A DNA stretch of 64,000 nt from Thalassolituus sp006212115 (GCF_040372045.1 NZ_BAABWH010000004.1); one strand, 5' to 3'. Positions 34,448 to 43,660 are shown, counted from the first letter of the stretch. Notes: generated by a model from the sequence alone, not told the origin. A program made the numbers and translations.

Positions 34448-34933
34448 GTGGACCATATTGATCAGATTCTGGCGCAATGGCAGCGTGAACGGCCCGAATT
34501 AGACGCCTGGCCGATGGCCCCCATCGGCAGAATGTATCGACTGTTCAACTATCTGGCCGGTGATATTGAGGCCGTTCACAAGCAGGGGGGATTAACCACC
34601 GGTGAATTCGATGTATTGGCAACCTTACGGCGTAGCGGTGCTCCTTTTCGTCTGACTCCCACCTTATTGTTTCAAACCGCTATGTTGAGTTCTGGTGCCA
34701 TGACAAACCGCCTGAATCAACTGGAAAAGCGTGGATTGATAACGCGATTACCTGCAGAGGACGACCGCCGGAGCCTATTAGTACAGCTCACTGATACTGG
34801 CCGGGAGTTGATCGACAATATGGTTGAAGCGCACCTGGAAAAAGAGCGGGAACTACTCTCAGCCCTCTCTGGTGAAGAGCAGGAAACGTTGAACCAGATT
34901 TTTAAGAAGTGGTTGCGTGCGTTCGAGGAGTAA
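34448..34933 (+). CDS. MarR-family transcriptional regulator
   Basis: A 161-aa winged-helix regulator. The recognition region is TAMLSSGAMTNRLNQLEKRGLITR, followed by the MarR wing LPAEDDRRSLLVQLTDTGREL; helices at both ends form the dimer interface. MarR proteins usually repress a neighbouring efflux gene until a ligand binds. A GTG start at 34448 follows AAGGAGG with 8-nt spacing. It is divergent from the EamA exporter and has twin palindromes in the shared promoter region. Confidence 0.92.
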   Translation: MDHIDQILAQWQRERPELDAWPMAPIGRMYRLFNYLAGDIEAVHKQGGLTTGEFDVLATLRRSGAPFRLTPTLLFQTAMLSSGAMTNRLNQLEKRGLITRLPAEDDRRSLLVQLTDTGRELIDNMVEAHLEKERELLSALSGEEQETLNQIFKKWLRAFEE

Positions 34934-34983
34934 TGGCCTCCAAACAGTATCGCCTTATCGACCCTGCCAGGACCATCGCAAAA

Positions 34984-35030
34984 ATCGGTAAATAAGCTTA
35001 ATTTCCTATAAACTTATTAGTATTACCGAT
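34984..35030. promoter_or_regulatory. Long inverted repeat upstream of the LysR gene
   Basis: Outer arms ATCGGTAA (34984-34991) and TTACCGAT (35023-35030) are exact complements, and inner arms AATAAG / CTTATT (34991-34996, 35013-35018) nest inside around an AT-rich core. This is typical of an autoregulatory LysR binding region, 24 nt before the start codon. Confidence 0.55.
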
Positions 35031-35053
35031 ATAGACCTGAACAGTATCCAACT

Positions 35054-35938
35054 ATGCGCTACACACTGCGGCAACTCGAAGTCTTCCTGGCGATCGCTCA
35101 GGCTGGGAATCTCACCCGCGCTGCGACTCAACTGAATATGTCGCAGAGTGCTGCTAGCAGTGCTCTGAAAGATCTTGAGAGTCAGTTTGACCTGCTCTTA
35201 TTCGACCGTGTCGGTAAACGGCTGCAACTCAGCGACCGTGGCCAGCAACTGCGCCCCACTGCCGAACGATTGATGGCGATGGCTGACGACCTCGAGCAAA
35301 GCCTGCTCAACAATACCAGTGCTGGTCCTCTGGATATTGGCGCAACCCTCTCCATTGGTAATTACCTCGCCGTGCAAATGGTGGCCAGATTCAAAACGCT
35401 CCATCCGGACTCCCCCATCACACTGGACGTAGAGAACACCGAGCACATTGCTGAGCGGGTACTCAATTTCGAGCTGGATATCGGTATGATCGAAGGCGAG
35501 TTTCAGCATCCTCAGCTCGACATCCGCCCCTGGCGTCAGGATGAAATGACCGTATTTTGCAGTCCAGACCATCCACTGGCCCAAGCTGGAAAATTAACAG
35601 ACGAGCAACTGGTGGCCACCGAATGGATTCTACGCGAGACCGGCTCCGGAACGCGCCAGGCATTTGACCGCGCAATGAGCGGACTGCTTCCAAAAATGAA
35701 TATCGCCCTCGAGCTGCAACACACTGAAGCCATCAAGCGAGCGGTGCAGGCAAACCTCGGAGTCGGATGCTTGTCCCTTATGACATTACAAGATGAACTC
35801 GACAGTGGTCGCCTTGTGCGACTGGATGTGCCGGGGCGCGACCTCACTCGTACACTTTATCTGATCCTACATAAACAGAAATACCACAGCATGGGGATTC
35901 AGGCCTGGATCAGTTTATGTGAAGAATGGTCGTCTTAG
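35054..35938 (+). CDS. LysR-family transcriptional regulator (YeiE-like)
   Basis: The 294-aa protein has the LysR helix-turn-helix at residues 1-60 (LRQLEVFLAIAQAGNLTRAATQLNMS with QSAASSALKDLE). An effector domain follows with DIGATLSIGNYLAVQMVARF, DIGMIEGEF and RETGSGTRQAF. The effector pattern resembles YeiE/CysB-type regulators of sulfur or iron responses. No target gene is adjacent on the opposite strand. The palindromic region just upstream suggests autoregulation. The ligand is unknown. Confidence 0.88.
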   Translation: MRYTLRQLEVFLAIAQAGNLTRAATQLNMSQSAASSALKDLESQFDLLLFDRVGKRLQLSDRGQQLRPTAERLMAMADDLEQSLLNNTSAGPLDIGATLSIGNYLAVQMVARFKTLHPDSPITLDVENTEHIAERVLNFELDIGMIEGEFQHPQLDIRPWRQDEMTVFCSPDHPLAQAGKLTDEQLVATEWILRETGSGTRQAFDRAMSGLLPKMNIALELQHTEAIKRAVQANLGVGCLSLMTLQDELDSGRLVRLDVPGRDLTRTLYLILHKQKYHSMGIQAWISLCEEWSS

Positions 35939-35985
35939 GACACTCTTCAAACCCAGTGACTGTGATAATTTGTAGATAACTTTGG

Positions 35986-36606
35986 ATGATGCAGTACCAA
36001 ATGAAGATCTATTTAATTGACGACCACCAGATGTTTGCAGAGGCGATGAAATCGTCTCTGGAGGCGGCGGATGCTCGATTGAATATTACGGTCTTCTCAA
36101 ACGCCCACGACGCCCTGTTTCAGATTCGGAATCACTCTCCTGACCTGATTATTCTCGACTTAGAAATGGAAGGCATGACGGGCACCGATTTACTGAAGGT
36201 ATTACCTCAACACGGAAAGCGTATCCCCGTGTTAGTGTGCTCCGGTAATATCACACCAGTGACCATCAGAGACATCGCTCACGCAGGGGCAGGCGGCTAT
36301 CTGAGAAAGTCAGAAAGTATTCAGGATGTGCGTAAAGCCATCGAACTGGTTGCCAATGGCAGTGCTTTTCCTGAAAACTTTCAACCCGATAACGAATCGG
36401 GTGAAGCACACAGTACCCATCCATTATCTCCGCGCCAGCAAGCGATTCTTACCTTAATGAAATCTGGTATGAACAACAGTGAAATTGCCGACGCTCTGTA
36501 TCTGAGTCCGAATACCATCAAGACCCATGTCCGGCTAATGTACAACACACTCAACGTGAACAGCCGCATTGAGTGCTTGAATAAAGCCCGTACTTTATCG
36601 CTCTAA
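35986..36606 (+). CDS. NarL/FixJ-type response regulator
   Basis: The 206-aa regulator has an N-terminal receiver (YLIDDHQMFAEAM; phospho-acceptor Asp58 in LIILDLEMEG; Lys in LRKSES) and a C-terminal LuxR-type helix-turn-helix (LSPRQQAILTLMKSGMNNSE, then NTIKTHVRLMYNTL). Start choice is uncertain: the ATG at 36001 (MKIYLIDDH) is an alternative. It runs convergently into the hybrid kinase gene and the two coding ends overlap by 12 nt. That pairing suggests the two form one signalling system. Confidence 0.9.
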   Translation: MMQYQMKIYLIDDHQMFAEAMKSSLEAADARLNITVFSNAHDALFQIRNHSPDLIILDLEMEGMTGTDLLKVLPQHGKRIPVLVCSGNITPVTIRDIAHAGAGGYLRKSESIQDVRKAIELVANGSAFPENFQPDNESGEAHSTHPLSPRQQAILTLMKSGMNNSEIADALYLSPNTIKTHVRLMYNTLNVNSRIECLNKARTLSL

Positions 36607-38355
36607 CGCGACCCTAACCGTGTTCATCAGCTCGTCCGACCCGACCGGTTTAAATAACAATGGACAACCACTCGCTCGCAACTCCTGAATCCTCTCAGGC
36701 GACGTATTGCCCGTCATCACAATAATGGGGATATGACGGTCGAACTCGCCTTTAATTGTTTGACGTACCTCTGTGGAGGTAACGGAGCCCGGTAAACGAT
36801 CGTCGGTGATAACGAGATCCGGTAGAAAGCGATTTTCACAGGCTGTACTCTTTACTCTTGAAAGGCTGTGACAGACCCACACATCGTGTCCCTCTGATAC
36901 CAATAGCATCGATAAGGCATCGGTAATCAGAGGATCATCGTCCACTACCATAATACGCAAAGGCGGGATCTCTACTCGCTTAGTATTTCTGCCAGCGGGT
37001 GCGAACTTATTCTCACTGGCTGAAACAAATATCCGGAACGTCGTTCCCCTCCCCACTTCCGATTCGAGGGAATAACGAAGTTCGTGTAGATTGCAGAGTC
37101 GATGAACAATAGGTAGGCCGAGTCCCATTCCAGACTCCCCACCCAGCCCTTCGGATGACTCAAGCTGAACAAATTCCTCGAACACCAAATCTTGCTTTTC
37201 TGGGGGAATACCACAACCTGTATCAGTGACTGAAATCTGGATCTCCGTACCGACTTGTTCAGCAGACACGGTCACACTCCCGGAATCGGTATATCGCACA
37301 GCATTCGCAATAATATTGTCGAGAATTTCTGTCAGTACACCACGGTCCGCATATAGATAACCATCAATATCCAAGACCTGCAGCTGCAGGCCTTTTTCAA
37401 GTGCATGTGCTGAGTGAACCGCTGAAATTTCTTTTAAGAGTTTACTGACTGAGAAGTCTTCTTTATGGACCTCCATCACTCCCGCGTCCAACTTAGAAAT
37501 ATCCAGAAGTCGGTCGAGTAAACTACTGGCTGAGGTCAGGCTTCGCGCTAACTTTTCAGCAGTATCTTGAGTACGCATATTGCTGTTCGTCAACATAGAT
37601 TCCGCATACAGGCGAGCCGCTTGAACCGGTTGCCTCAAATCATGGCTGGCTACAGCGATAAATCGGGTTTTCGCCGCGGTGCGTTCGTCGGCGGCTTGGT
37701 GTGCTTTACGATGTTCGAGGCGAAGGATGATCGATTCCATATGAGTACGATGAATCACCACACTGAATAACACCAACATCAACCAGGTCAGAGGAGCAAT
37801 AATTAAGGGAAGTACTTCGCCACCAAAATCGACAGACAGCAGGTGCCAACTGAAGCTGAAAAAAACCGGAGTCAGAAATGTTATGTAGATATCGGGGTAG
37901 CAGCCCATGGTGACAGACGGCATCGATGAAGCGACAACCACCAACAATAATAAAGATAAAATTTGAATCTGACTGGCGTCAGGAAAAAATAAAAATGGTG
38001 TCAGCGCCCAGAAAATCCCCCAAATCACTGACAGGTACAGATTAATCCAATGCCACTTTCGGATATACGACGCAGAGCGCTGACGATGATCAGATCGATA
38101 ATGTAATCGAATTAATAACCAGGAATTTACAGCAACAAACAGAATACCCGAAAACCAGGTTAGCAACGCAGTAGATGTTGCAGAGGAGTAAAACATCAAA
38201 CCAACAATGCATGCGACGATGACAGAGCCAACCATTCGCGAACCCACTTCTGCCATAAACAGACTATGACGTTCCCAGTGAATTTCCTCAGCCAATGGAT
38301 GCTTATCAATCGCTGGTAAAAATTCGTCCTTCAGCCTTTTTACAAACCCTGTCAC
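36595..38355 (-). CDS. Membrane hybrid sensor histidine kinase
   Basis: The 586-aa protein has about six membrane helices (~40-200), a HisKA domain (FIAVASHDLRQPVQA, His238) and a HATPase domain (DNIIANAVRYTD, DTGCGIPPEK, GMGLGLPIV). A C-terminal receiver follows (MVVDDDPLITDAL; phospho-Asp in VITDDRLPG). The sensor part has no periplasmic domain, so it may sense within the membrane. A GTG at 38355 is preferred because AGGAG lies 8 nt upstream. It overlaps the response regulator tail by 12 nt in the opposite direction. Confidence 0.9.
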   Translation of the reverse strand: MTGFVKRLKDEFLPAIDKHPLAEEIHWERHSLFMAEVGSRMVGSVIVACIVGLMFYSSATSTALLTWFSGILFVAVNSWLLIRLHYRSDHRQRSASYIRKWHWINLYLSVIWGIFWALTPFLFFPDASQIQILSLLLLVVVASSMPSVTMGCYPDIYITFLTPVFFSFSWHLLSVDFGGEVLPLIIAPLTWLMLVLFSVVIHRTHMESIILRLEHRKAHQAADERTAAKTRFIAVASHDLRQPVQAARLYAESMLTNSNMRTQDTAEKLARSLTSASSLLDRLLDISKLDAGVMEVHKEDFSVSKLLKEISAVHSAHALEKGLQLQVLDIDGYLYADRGVLTEILDNIIANAVRYTDSGSVTVSAEQVGTEIQISVTDTGCGIPPEKQDLVFEEFVQLESSEGLGGESGMGLGLPIVHRLCNLHELRYSLESEVGRGTTFRIFVSASENKFAPAGRNTKRVEIPPLRIMVVDDDPLITDALSMLLVSEGHDVWVCHSLSRVKSTACENRFLPDLVITDDRLPGSVTSTEVRQTIKGEFDRHIPIIVMTGNTSPERIQELRASGCPLLFKPVGSDELMNTVRVALER

Positions 38356-38389
38356 TGCTACTACTCCTGTCGTGAGAATAAACGACAAA

Positions 38390-38423
38390 ACAGGCAAGCA
38401 AACATAACTGCCTGCTTACCTGT
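38390..38423 (-). terminator. Terminator of the lipoprotein gene
   Basis: On the minus strand ACAGGTAAGCA pairs with TGCTTGCCTGT (11 bp, one wobble), followed by TTTTG. It lies 22 nt after the lipoprotein stop and upstream of the kinase start. Confidence 0.65.
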
Positions 38424-38445
38424 CTTAAAGTCTATACTATGGGTC

Positions 38446-39735
38446 TTACTTAACCTCTACCTCAGCCCCTGCTCCTTCGAGTTCGGCCTTGATTTGTTCC
38501 GCTTCTTCTTTGCTGACCTTGTAGGCCATACCACTACTGACTGCAAGAACCTGTGGCTCTTCAGACTGCGTGACCGTTGGCGCAGTAAACTCAATCAGCT
38601 TACCTTCGTCAGTTGAATTGTGACACCAGACAGTTGCACCGTTTACAGCCAGCTGGTCCATACAATTCTCGTAATCACCGCCAGTTACCATGACGAATTC
38701 ACCACCAGTAAAATCTGCACCCGCAAGGCCCGCATCCGCGGAAACCGCAAACAAGTTGTCGCCGCTGTAAGCCATATCCAGAATCACTGCGCCGTCCTCA
38801 GAACCAGACGTAAACGGATTACCTTCGCTCTGCAGGACGATGCCTTCCTCTCCCAGTGTGTTCAACAAATAGGTATCGCCTTCGACCACCATGGCTGCCA
38901 GGTAATCATCTTCTGGATCAACATCCACCGCGGAGACAACCAGTCTGTCAGAATCAAGACTCGTAAAATCGCTCTCGGTCACTTCGTTATTTTCGTAATC
39001 GTAGCGTATGCTGGCTTCAAATACGGCTGCCCGGCCGTTGTCATTTTTACCTGTGATGAAGAAGTCAATCTCGTAGGCCGGTATAGATTTGCTACTCAGA
39101 TCGGATACTGATAAACCACCGAGAGAGTGACAATCAACAAGGTATCCACCTTCCGCACCCGTATCAATTGCAATAGCCTCGTTGATCTCTGAGCCTATAA
39201 GATAGAGCTCCAGTTGCGCAGGAGTCTCGACTTCTTCTTCAATCGCAACATTAACCGCACGAACTTCACCGACCATAGGGATATCACCACCCTCGATCAT
39301 GCTTGTCTCTTCGTAACCACAGGTCGCAATCAACGTTGTGTCCAACTCCGCGCCATCAATATTTCCTGTGACAGGCAAGGCCAGCACATCGCGGTAATAC
39401 GGCTTCCCGCTCGCCACACCTTCAACAGCCTCAAACTCTTTTGTAGCGCTGTCTGCTATCATCAGTGTATGAGAAACGTTGTCTTCACTATCAACGGAGC
39501 GCTTCAAGGCAATCAGCGCACCATCATCAGCACCAAGTGGATACGTCAGGCCAACCAGCTTATCACTGCCTGTAGACCAAGCCGTATCCACATAAAATTC
39601 GGGCACCTCAACTTCCTCAGGCAGTTCAATATCCTCAACCACTTCCTCTTCAGATGATGATGAAGATCCGCCACAACCAATCAGTGACGCACTTGTTGCT
39701 GCCAATACCGCGAGGGTGAGTTTATTAATTTCCAT
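38446..39735 (-). CDS. Acidic lipoprotein of unknown function
   Basis: The 429-aa protein starts with a lipoprotein signal (LAVLAATSASLIGC) and a lipobox Cys, followed by a Ser-rich then Glu-rich stretch (SSSSSEEEVVEDIELPEEVE). The rest looks like an all-beta repeated fold (strands such as YRDVLALPVTGNID, LVVSAVDVDPEDDYLAAMVV, DNLFAVSADAGLAG), possibly a beta-propeller. I cannot assign a family. The ATG at 39735 has GGAG 7 nt upstream. A palindrome at 39800-39817 lies in its promoter region. Confidence 0.75.
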   Translation of the reverse strand: MEINKLTLAVLAATSASLIGCGGSSSSSEEEVVEDIELPEEVEVPEFYVDTAWSTGSDKLVGLTYPLGADDGALIALKRSVDSEDNVSHTLMIADSATKEFEAVEGVASGKPYYRDVLALPVTGNIDGAELDTTLIATCGYEETSMIEGGDIPMVGEVRAVNVAIEEEVETPAQLELYLIGSEINEAIAIDTGAEGGYLVDCHSLGGLSVSDLSSKSIPAYEIDFFITGKNDNGRAAVFEASIRYDYENNEVTESDFTSLDSDRLVVSAVDVDPEDDYLAAMVVEGDTYLLNTLGEEGIVLQSEGNPFTSGSEDGAVILDMAYSGDNLFAVSADAGLAGADFTGGEFVMVTGGDYENCMDQLAVNGATVWCHNSTDEGKLIEFTAPTVTQSEEPQVLAVSSGMAYKVSKEEAEQIKAELEGAGAEVEVK

Positions 39736-39799
39736 GATTTGCTCCATTTATAAGTCATTTGATGCGGCAGCAGTAGACCAAAATGGGGGGGAGACTTTC

Positions 39800-39817
39800 T
39801 TCACCCTAGTGGGTGAA
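39800..39817. promoter_or_regulatory. Palindrome upstream of the lipoprotein gene
   Basis: TTCACCC-TAGT-GGGTGAA is a perfect 7-bp inverted repeat 65-82 nt upstream of the lipoprotein start, in a 182-nt gap. It is a likely operator for an unknown regulator. Confidence 0.45.
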
Positions 39818-39917
39818 TGTGATGCTGAGAGAGGGCGTCAAGTCAGTTATTTACGGATTGTTGACTATGACCTTGAGTCATCGTGGGGCTGGTGCTATCT
39901 ATATTACGGCGGCAGGT

Positions 39918-40658
39918 TTAGACATAACCAAGCAATAGTCTTACAGCCAGCAATGTGAGAAACCATTGATAGACGGTTCGAAACCGGGCCTCCGGTAATC
40001 TACCAAGCAAAGCAAGGCCGGCTTTTGTCCCTAAATAGCCCAATACAATCATGCAGAACAGAACAAATACCCACTCAAGAAAAGCGAAACCAACGAGGCC
40101 AAACACTAAAATCTTGAGAAGATGCTGAAACGTCATAGCCGATGAAAACAGTGCTGTATAACGCCATTTATTCTCAGCATCTTTGCTTAACCAGGCAGAA
40201 ACCAAAGGCCCTGAGGCCCCAACCAGAAAGCTTGCAAGCGTGGTAATCAATCCACCAGAAATCAACCCCAATGGAGTGCGCCCTAGACCTATTTCAGGCA
40301 TAGGCATCCACGTAATCCACAGAATAAAGAGAGCAATCAGCAAGGGGATGTAGTCGGTCGACAGTAGGCCTATCATCCATACGCCACCCAAGGCTGCGCC
40401 TAACGCGCCTACAGAAAATAAACCCAGCTTAGGTAATTCAAGATGAGAACGGGACAACCAAGCACGTGATGCATTGGACCCAAGCTGGACTACACCATGG
40501 AGAGGAATTAACGCCAGTGGCGGCACCAACCCGGCCATCACAGTAATCAGAAATGCGCCACCGCCGACGCCAAGAGCTGCCGTCAGCAACGACCCCATAA
40601 ATGAGGCCGCAGATAGCAATATCAGATCAACAAGAGCAACGCCTTCTGGTAAATACAC
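39918..40658 (-). CDS. TauE/SafE-family sulfite/organosulfonate exporter-type membrane protein
   Basis: The 246-aa protein has about eight membrane helices. The TauE/SafE hallmark is the glycine-rich N-terminal helix (FMGSLLTAALGVGGGAFLI), with a related second-half segment (SFLVGASGPLVSAWL). The family carries sulfite, sulfoacetate or related anions across the inner membrane. It starts with GTG preceded by GAGGGG at 6 nt. The substrate cannot be read from the sequence, and no sulfur-metabolism gene is adjacent. Confidence 0.85.
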   Translation of the reverse strand: MYLPEGVALVDLILLSAASFMGSLLTAALGVGGGAFLITVMAGLVPPLALIPLHGVVQLGSNASRAWLSRSHLELPKLGLFSVGALGAALGGVWMIGLLSTDYIPLLIALFILWITWMPMPEIGLGRTPLGLISGGLITTLASFLVGASGPLVSAWLSKDAENKWRYTALFSSAMTFQHLLKILVFGLVGFAFLEWVFVLFCMIVLGYLGTKAGLALLGRLPEARFRTVYQWFLTLLAVRLLLGYV

Positions 40659-40690
40659 TCGCGCCCCTCACCGTGTCTGATTAATACGTT

Positions 40691-42166
40691 TTAATAACCT
40701 TCGGGTTTGGTGAAGCCGCGATAGGATTTCTCCAATAACGCTGCAAACCTGATGGTGGTTTTATCGTGATATTTTCTACCAAGCACCTGAACGTTAACCG
40801 GTAAACCGTCTTTGGTTTCACCTACTGGCGCACTGGTAGCAGGAAGTCCCATCAGCGTCGCAGGTGCAATCCACATAAAGATATCGGTATATGGCCCCGG
40901 TACACCGTTAACAGGCAACTTACGCTTGTGCATAGGCGGTTTTGACTGATGCTTAAACGCAGGAACATGAACAACAGGGGTCAGAATCACATCGTACTGA
41001 TCAAACAGTTTGTCCGCTTTTTTAGCAATTTGCAGACGCTTCTCATGATTCATCTGCCAGTCAGCATGAGCCTGCGTCATGCCCTTCAGCAGTTTATCAA
41101 TATGTGCACTGAGCTTGAGCTTTTTGCCAAACGTCTTGGTTAGTCTACTCAATGCAGCCATGATCGGGCGTTGTGACGGTTTGACCGTACCACTCAGTAC
41201 AGAACCGAGCAGATTCATATAGGTAGGAACGAAGCTCTCCAATGAGAAACCCGTTGGCGCGCCAATAGTCACATCAACGCCTTGCTCTTTCAGGTGAGTC
41301 GCCATATCGGAATAGGCGCATTTGAGCTCATCGTCGATTGGGCTCATTGGATCTTCGGTCCAGATCAGGACTTTATAATCGGACAGAGCCTTATCAGGTG
41401 CAGCAGGTAATGACAGAGACCAGTTTTCCCCCATATGGGGGCCCGGTACTGCGAGAACATCTAACAGTGTGTCGAGGTCCTGCGCACAACGAGCCATCGG
41501 CCCCGGTGTCGCCAGATCTGGCTCCATAAGCATGCCTGACGGTCCCGGAATATGGCCACGGCTGGCAATGATGCCATGAGTTGGTTTATGACCGTACGTA
41601 CCACAGAAATGGGAAGGTGTACGGATTGACCCCGCAAGGTCAGAACCCAGCTCGATAGGCGTAAAACCAGCTGCCAATGCTGCAGCTGCACCACCGGATG
41701 AACCGCCTGGAGTACATTCTGTATTACGTGGGTTGTTCGTCGTGCCGTAGACTTTGTTGTAGCTCTGCAAATCACCGGCAAACAGCGGAACGTTAGTTTT
41801 ACCGAACGGAATCGCTCCCGCCTCAACCAGTAAATCGACAGTAAATGCGTTCGACTTGGGCATGTGCTTCGCAAGCGATCGAGACCCCGCAGTACAATGC
41901 ATTCCGATCACCTCAAATGTGTCCTTGATGGTCATCGGAATACCATGCAGTGGTCCCCATGACTCACCGCGGGCACGAGCGGCATCGGCCTCGTCGGCAC
42001 GTGACAGCGCGCTGTCATAATCAGTTGCAACCACAGCATTGAGCGCTGGATTGAGAGTGTCGATCCGGTTTTTAAAGTATTCAACCAAACCACGGCTTGT
42101 AACCTGACCGGAGGCCAGTGCCTCGCTTAATTCACCAACTGTGCTGTACGCCCATTCCTGTGACAC
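40691..42166 (-). CDS. Amidase-signature family hydrolase
   Basis: The 491-aa enzyme has the amidase Ser-cisSer-Lys triad: Lys in PMTIKDTFE, Ser in TPGGSSGGAAAALAAG and the nucleophile region GSDLAGSIRTPSHFCG. The length and the C-terminal NVQVLGRKYHD match amidase-signature enzymes that hydrolyse small amides. It lacks neighbours that would identify it as GatA. The start is GTG. The CBS-protein gene lies upstream on the same strand, with a gap containing a 15-bp tandem repeat. Confidence 0.88.
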   Translation of the reverse strand: MSQEWAYSTVGELSEALASGQVTSRGLVEYFKNRIDTLNPALNAVVATDYDSALSRADEADAARARGESWGPLHGIPMTIKDTFEVIGMHCTAGSRSLAKHMPKSNAFTVDLLVEAGAIPFGKTNVPLFAGDLQSYNKVYGTTNNPRNTECTPGGSSGGAAAALAAGFTPIELGSDLAGSIRTPSHFCGTYGHKPTHGIIASRGHIPGPSGMLMEPDLATPGPMARCAQDLDTLLDVLAVPGPHMGENWSLSLPAAPDKALSDYKVLIWTEDPMSPIDDELKCAYSDMATHLKEQGVDVTIGAPTGFSLESFVPTYMNLLGSVLSGTVKPSQRPIMAALSRLTKTFGKKLKLSAHIDKLLKGMTQAHADWQMNHEKRLQIAKKADKLFDQYDVILTPVVHVPAFKHQSKPPMHKRKLPVNGVPGPYTDIFMWIAPATLMGLPATSAPVGETKDGLPVNVQVLGRKYHDKTTIRFAALLEKSYRGFTKPEGY

Positions 42167-42327
42167 AAGAAAACCCCTCTGCTTTTTATTTTGTATGAAG
42201 TGCGGTGCTTAAAACTGCAAACGGGTATCAGGCTAACTCAGTGGCTACCAATGGCCAATGTGCAAATGTGCCATAGAGGGTGTAAGAGAAGAATAATCTG
42301 GAAATGACTGGCCCCTTTCAATGAGTA

Positions 42328-42402
42328 AGGAGCCAGACATTCAGGGGCCAAGTAGTAAGGGACCCAGTGGCAAGGGGCCCAATTGTATGGGGCTCAGCAA
42401 TA
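42328..42402. repeat. Degenerate 15-bp tandem repeat (5 units)
   Basis: Units begin at 42328, 42343, 42358, 42373 and 42388 with the core AGGGGCCCA (for example AGGGGCCCAATTGTA). It lies in the 259-nt gap (42167-42425) between the amidase and CBS genes. The remainder of that gap shows no gene. Confidence 0.7.
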
Positions 42403-42425
42403 AGCCCCAAATGGGATGGAAAATA

Positions 42426-42986
42426 TCAGGACACCGCAGAGAGCGCCTGACCAAGACCTGTTGGTCCTTGGATCGCTATCGACTGATGTAACCGCTGTCC
42501 AATATCACTAGCCGAAAATACACCACAAATCTGATGGGTATCCTCATCAAGTACCAGACAATGCTTGCGGCTGTTTGCCGTTAACAGCTCGATGATGTCC
42601 CCCACGCTGCACTTGTTTACATCAGACAAATGCAGTGCAGTCATCTTCCGTTTTGGTGTCATCAAATCGGCCACAGTCACTTCATTTCTGGACTGCCCCT
42701 GATTTGCAGCACGCGTCAGGATCGACTGATCAAACAAGTCATCGACACCAACAACACCAATGAAATGCCCAGCGTCATCAACCACCAGCTTGGTACGAAC
42801 ATGCGTCGCACGCATCATCTGACGTGCCTGCAAGGCCGATACACTGTCATCAATAACCTCCGGATCATCCAGGCGGAAGTCAGTAAAGAACTCCGCCGCT
42901 GGGCTCGTCAGATTTCGTGATCCGAGTTCGTCCGGATAAACCAGTTCATCGACATTCGTGATAGGAAACAGATTGATTTTTTTCAT
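42426..42986 (-). CDS. CBS-domain protein
   Basis: The 186-aa protein has two CBS motifs in tandem (about residues 50-110 and 115-175; THVRTKLVVDDAGHFIGVVG and HCLVLDEDTHQICGVFSASD). CBS pairs usually bind adenosine nucleotides and modulate partner proteins. No catalytic domain is attached. The first 35 residues (KINLFPITNVDELVYPDE) are family-specific. GAGAGGG precedes the ATG. The partner is unknown. Confidence 0.85.
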   Translation of the reverse strand: MKKINLFPITNVDELVYPDELGSRNLTSPAAEFFTDFRLDDPEVIDDSVSALQARQMMRATHVRTKLVVDDAGHFIGVVGVDDLFDQSILTRAANQGQSRNEVTVADLMTPKRKMTALHLSDVNKCSVGDIIELLTANSRKHCLVLDEDTHQICGVFSASDIGQRLHQSIAIQGPTGLGQALSAVS

Positions 42987-43048
42987 AGAACTACCCTCTC
43001 GCTGACTACAACATCAGCGTTACTGATTAGATTTAATAACAACGGAAA

Positions 43049-43441
43049 TCAGAGGGTGAGAGGGGGCGCTCGGATAGCATGAGCATGCGTCTGGTCATGG
43101 AGATACAGACCAGTTTGGACATTAGAGATAGCATCAGAGGTGCTACCGCCCGTTAACGTCGCAGAGGTAACGTTCGACGTATCAACATCGCCTGCCTCAT
43201 AACCTTCAAGGCCTTGAGGAGCGTCATAAGGAAATGGATTACTCCATTGAGATACCGCCAGCTCTGTCTGATAACCCAACGACTTTGCGTCATTGACGTC
43301 CTCACTGGTCCCTACCTCGGGGACAATACCAAGTGTGACTCCAGGCATTGCACCGGACATTACACCCGGAATCGAGCCAGCCGCCAGACTTTGCAGCGCA
43401 AACGAGACGAGCAGAATAATCACAGATAATCTTCTCATCAT
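43049..43441 (-). CDS. Small secreted protein of unknown function
   Basis: The 130-aa protein has a clear signal peptide (RLSVIILLVSFALQSLAAG). The mature part is low-complexity and rich in Gly, Ser, Thr and Asp (PGVMSGAMPGVTLG; SNVTSATLTGGSTSD), with no recognised domain. AGGAGG lies 6 nt before the ATG, which supports a real gene. It is 62 nt upstream of the CBS gene region on the same strand but not obviously co-transcribed. Confidence 0.65.
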   Translation of the reverse strand: MMRRLSVIILLVSFALQSLAAGSIPGVMSGAMPGVTLGIVPEVGTSEDVNDAKSLGYQTELAVSQWSNPFPYDAPQGLEGYEAGDVDTSNVTSATLTGGSTSDAISNVQTGLYLHDQTHAHAIRAPPLTL

Positions 43442-43637
43442 GCTTCGCCTCCTCTCTGTTGGTTACATCAAAATGCTATCTCAATAACTTCACGCTACGC
43501 CTGCCTTCTTTTTTTGACCAGTATAGTTATGTCAATCTTGTAAATTGCTGGCTTTCAGCGTGATGAACCAAGATGCAAATCAGAACAACCAGCCGGAACA
43601 ACCAGCCAGAGCAACGGGCGAAATCACAGGCGAAAAA

Positions 43638-43660
43638 AAACCGGGCCAATAGCCCGGTTT
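43638..43660 (-). terminator. argG intrinsic terminator
   Basis: On the minus strand AAACCGGGC-TATTG-GCCCGGTTT is a perfect 9-bp stem followed by a T-run (TTTTTCG). It lies 26 nt after the argG stop. Confidence 0.9.

Noticed and set aside
42321..42491. 56-codon frame across the 15-bp tandem repeat
   Set aside because: No ribosome-binding site and it overlaps the CBS gene antisense; treated as a repeat, not a gene.
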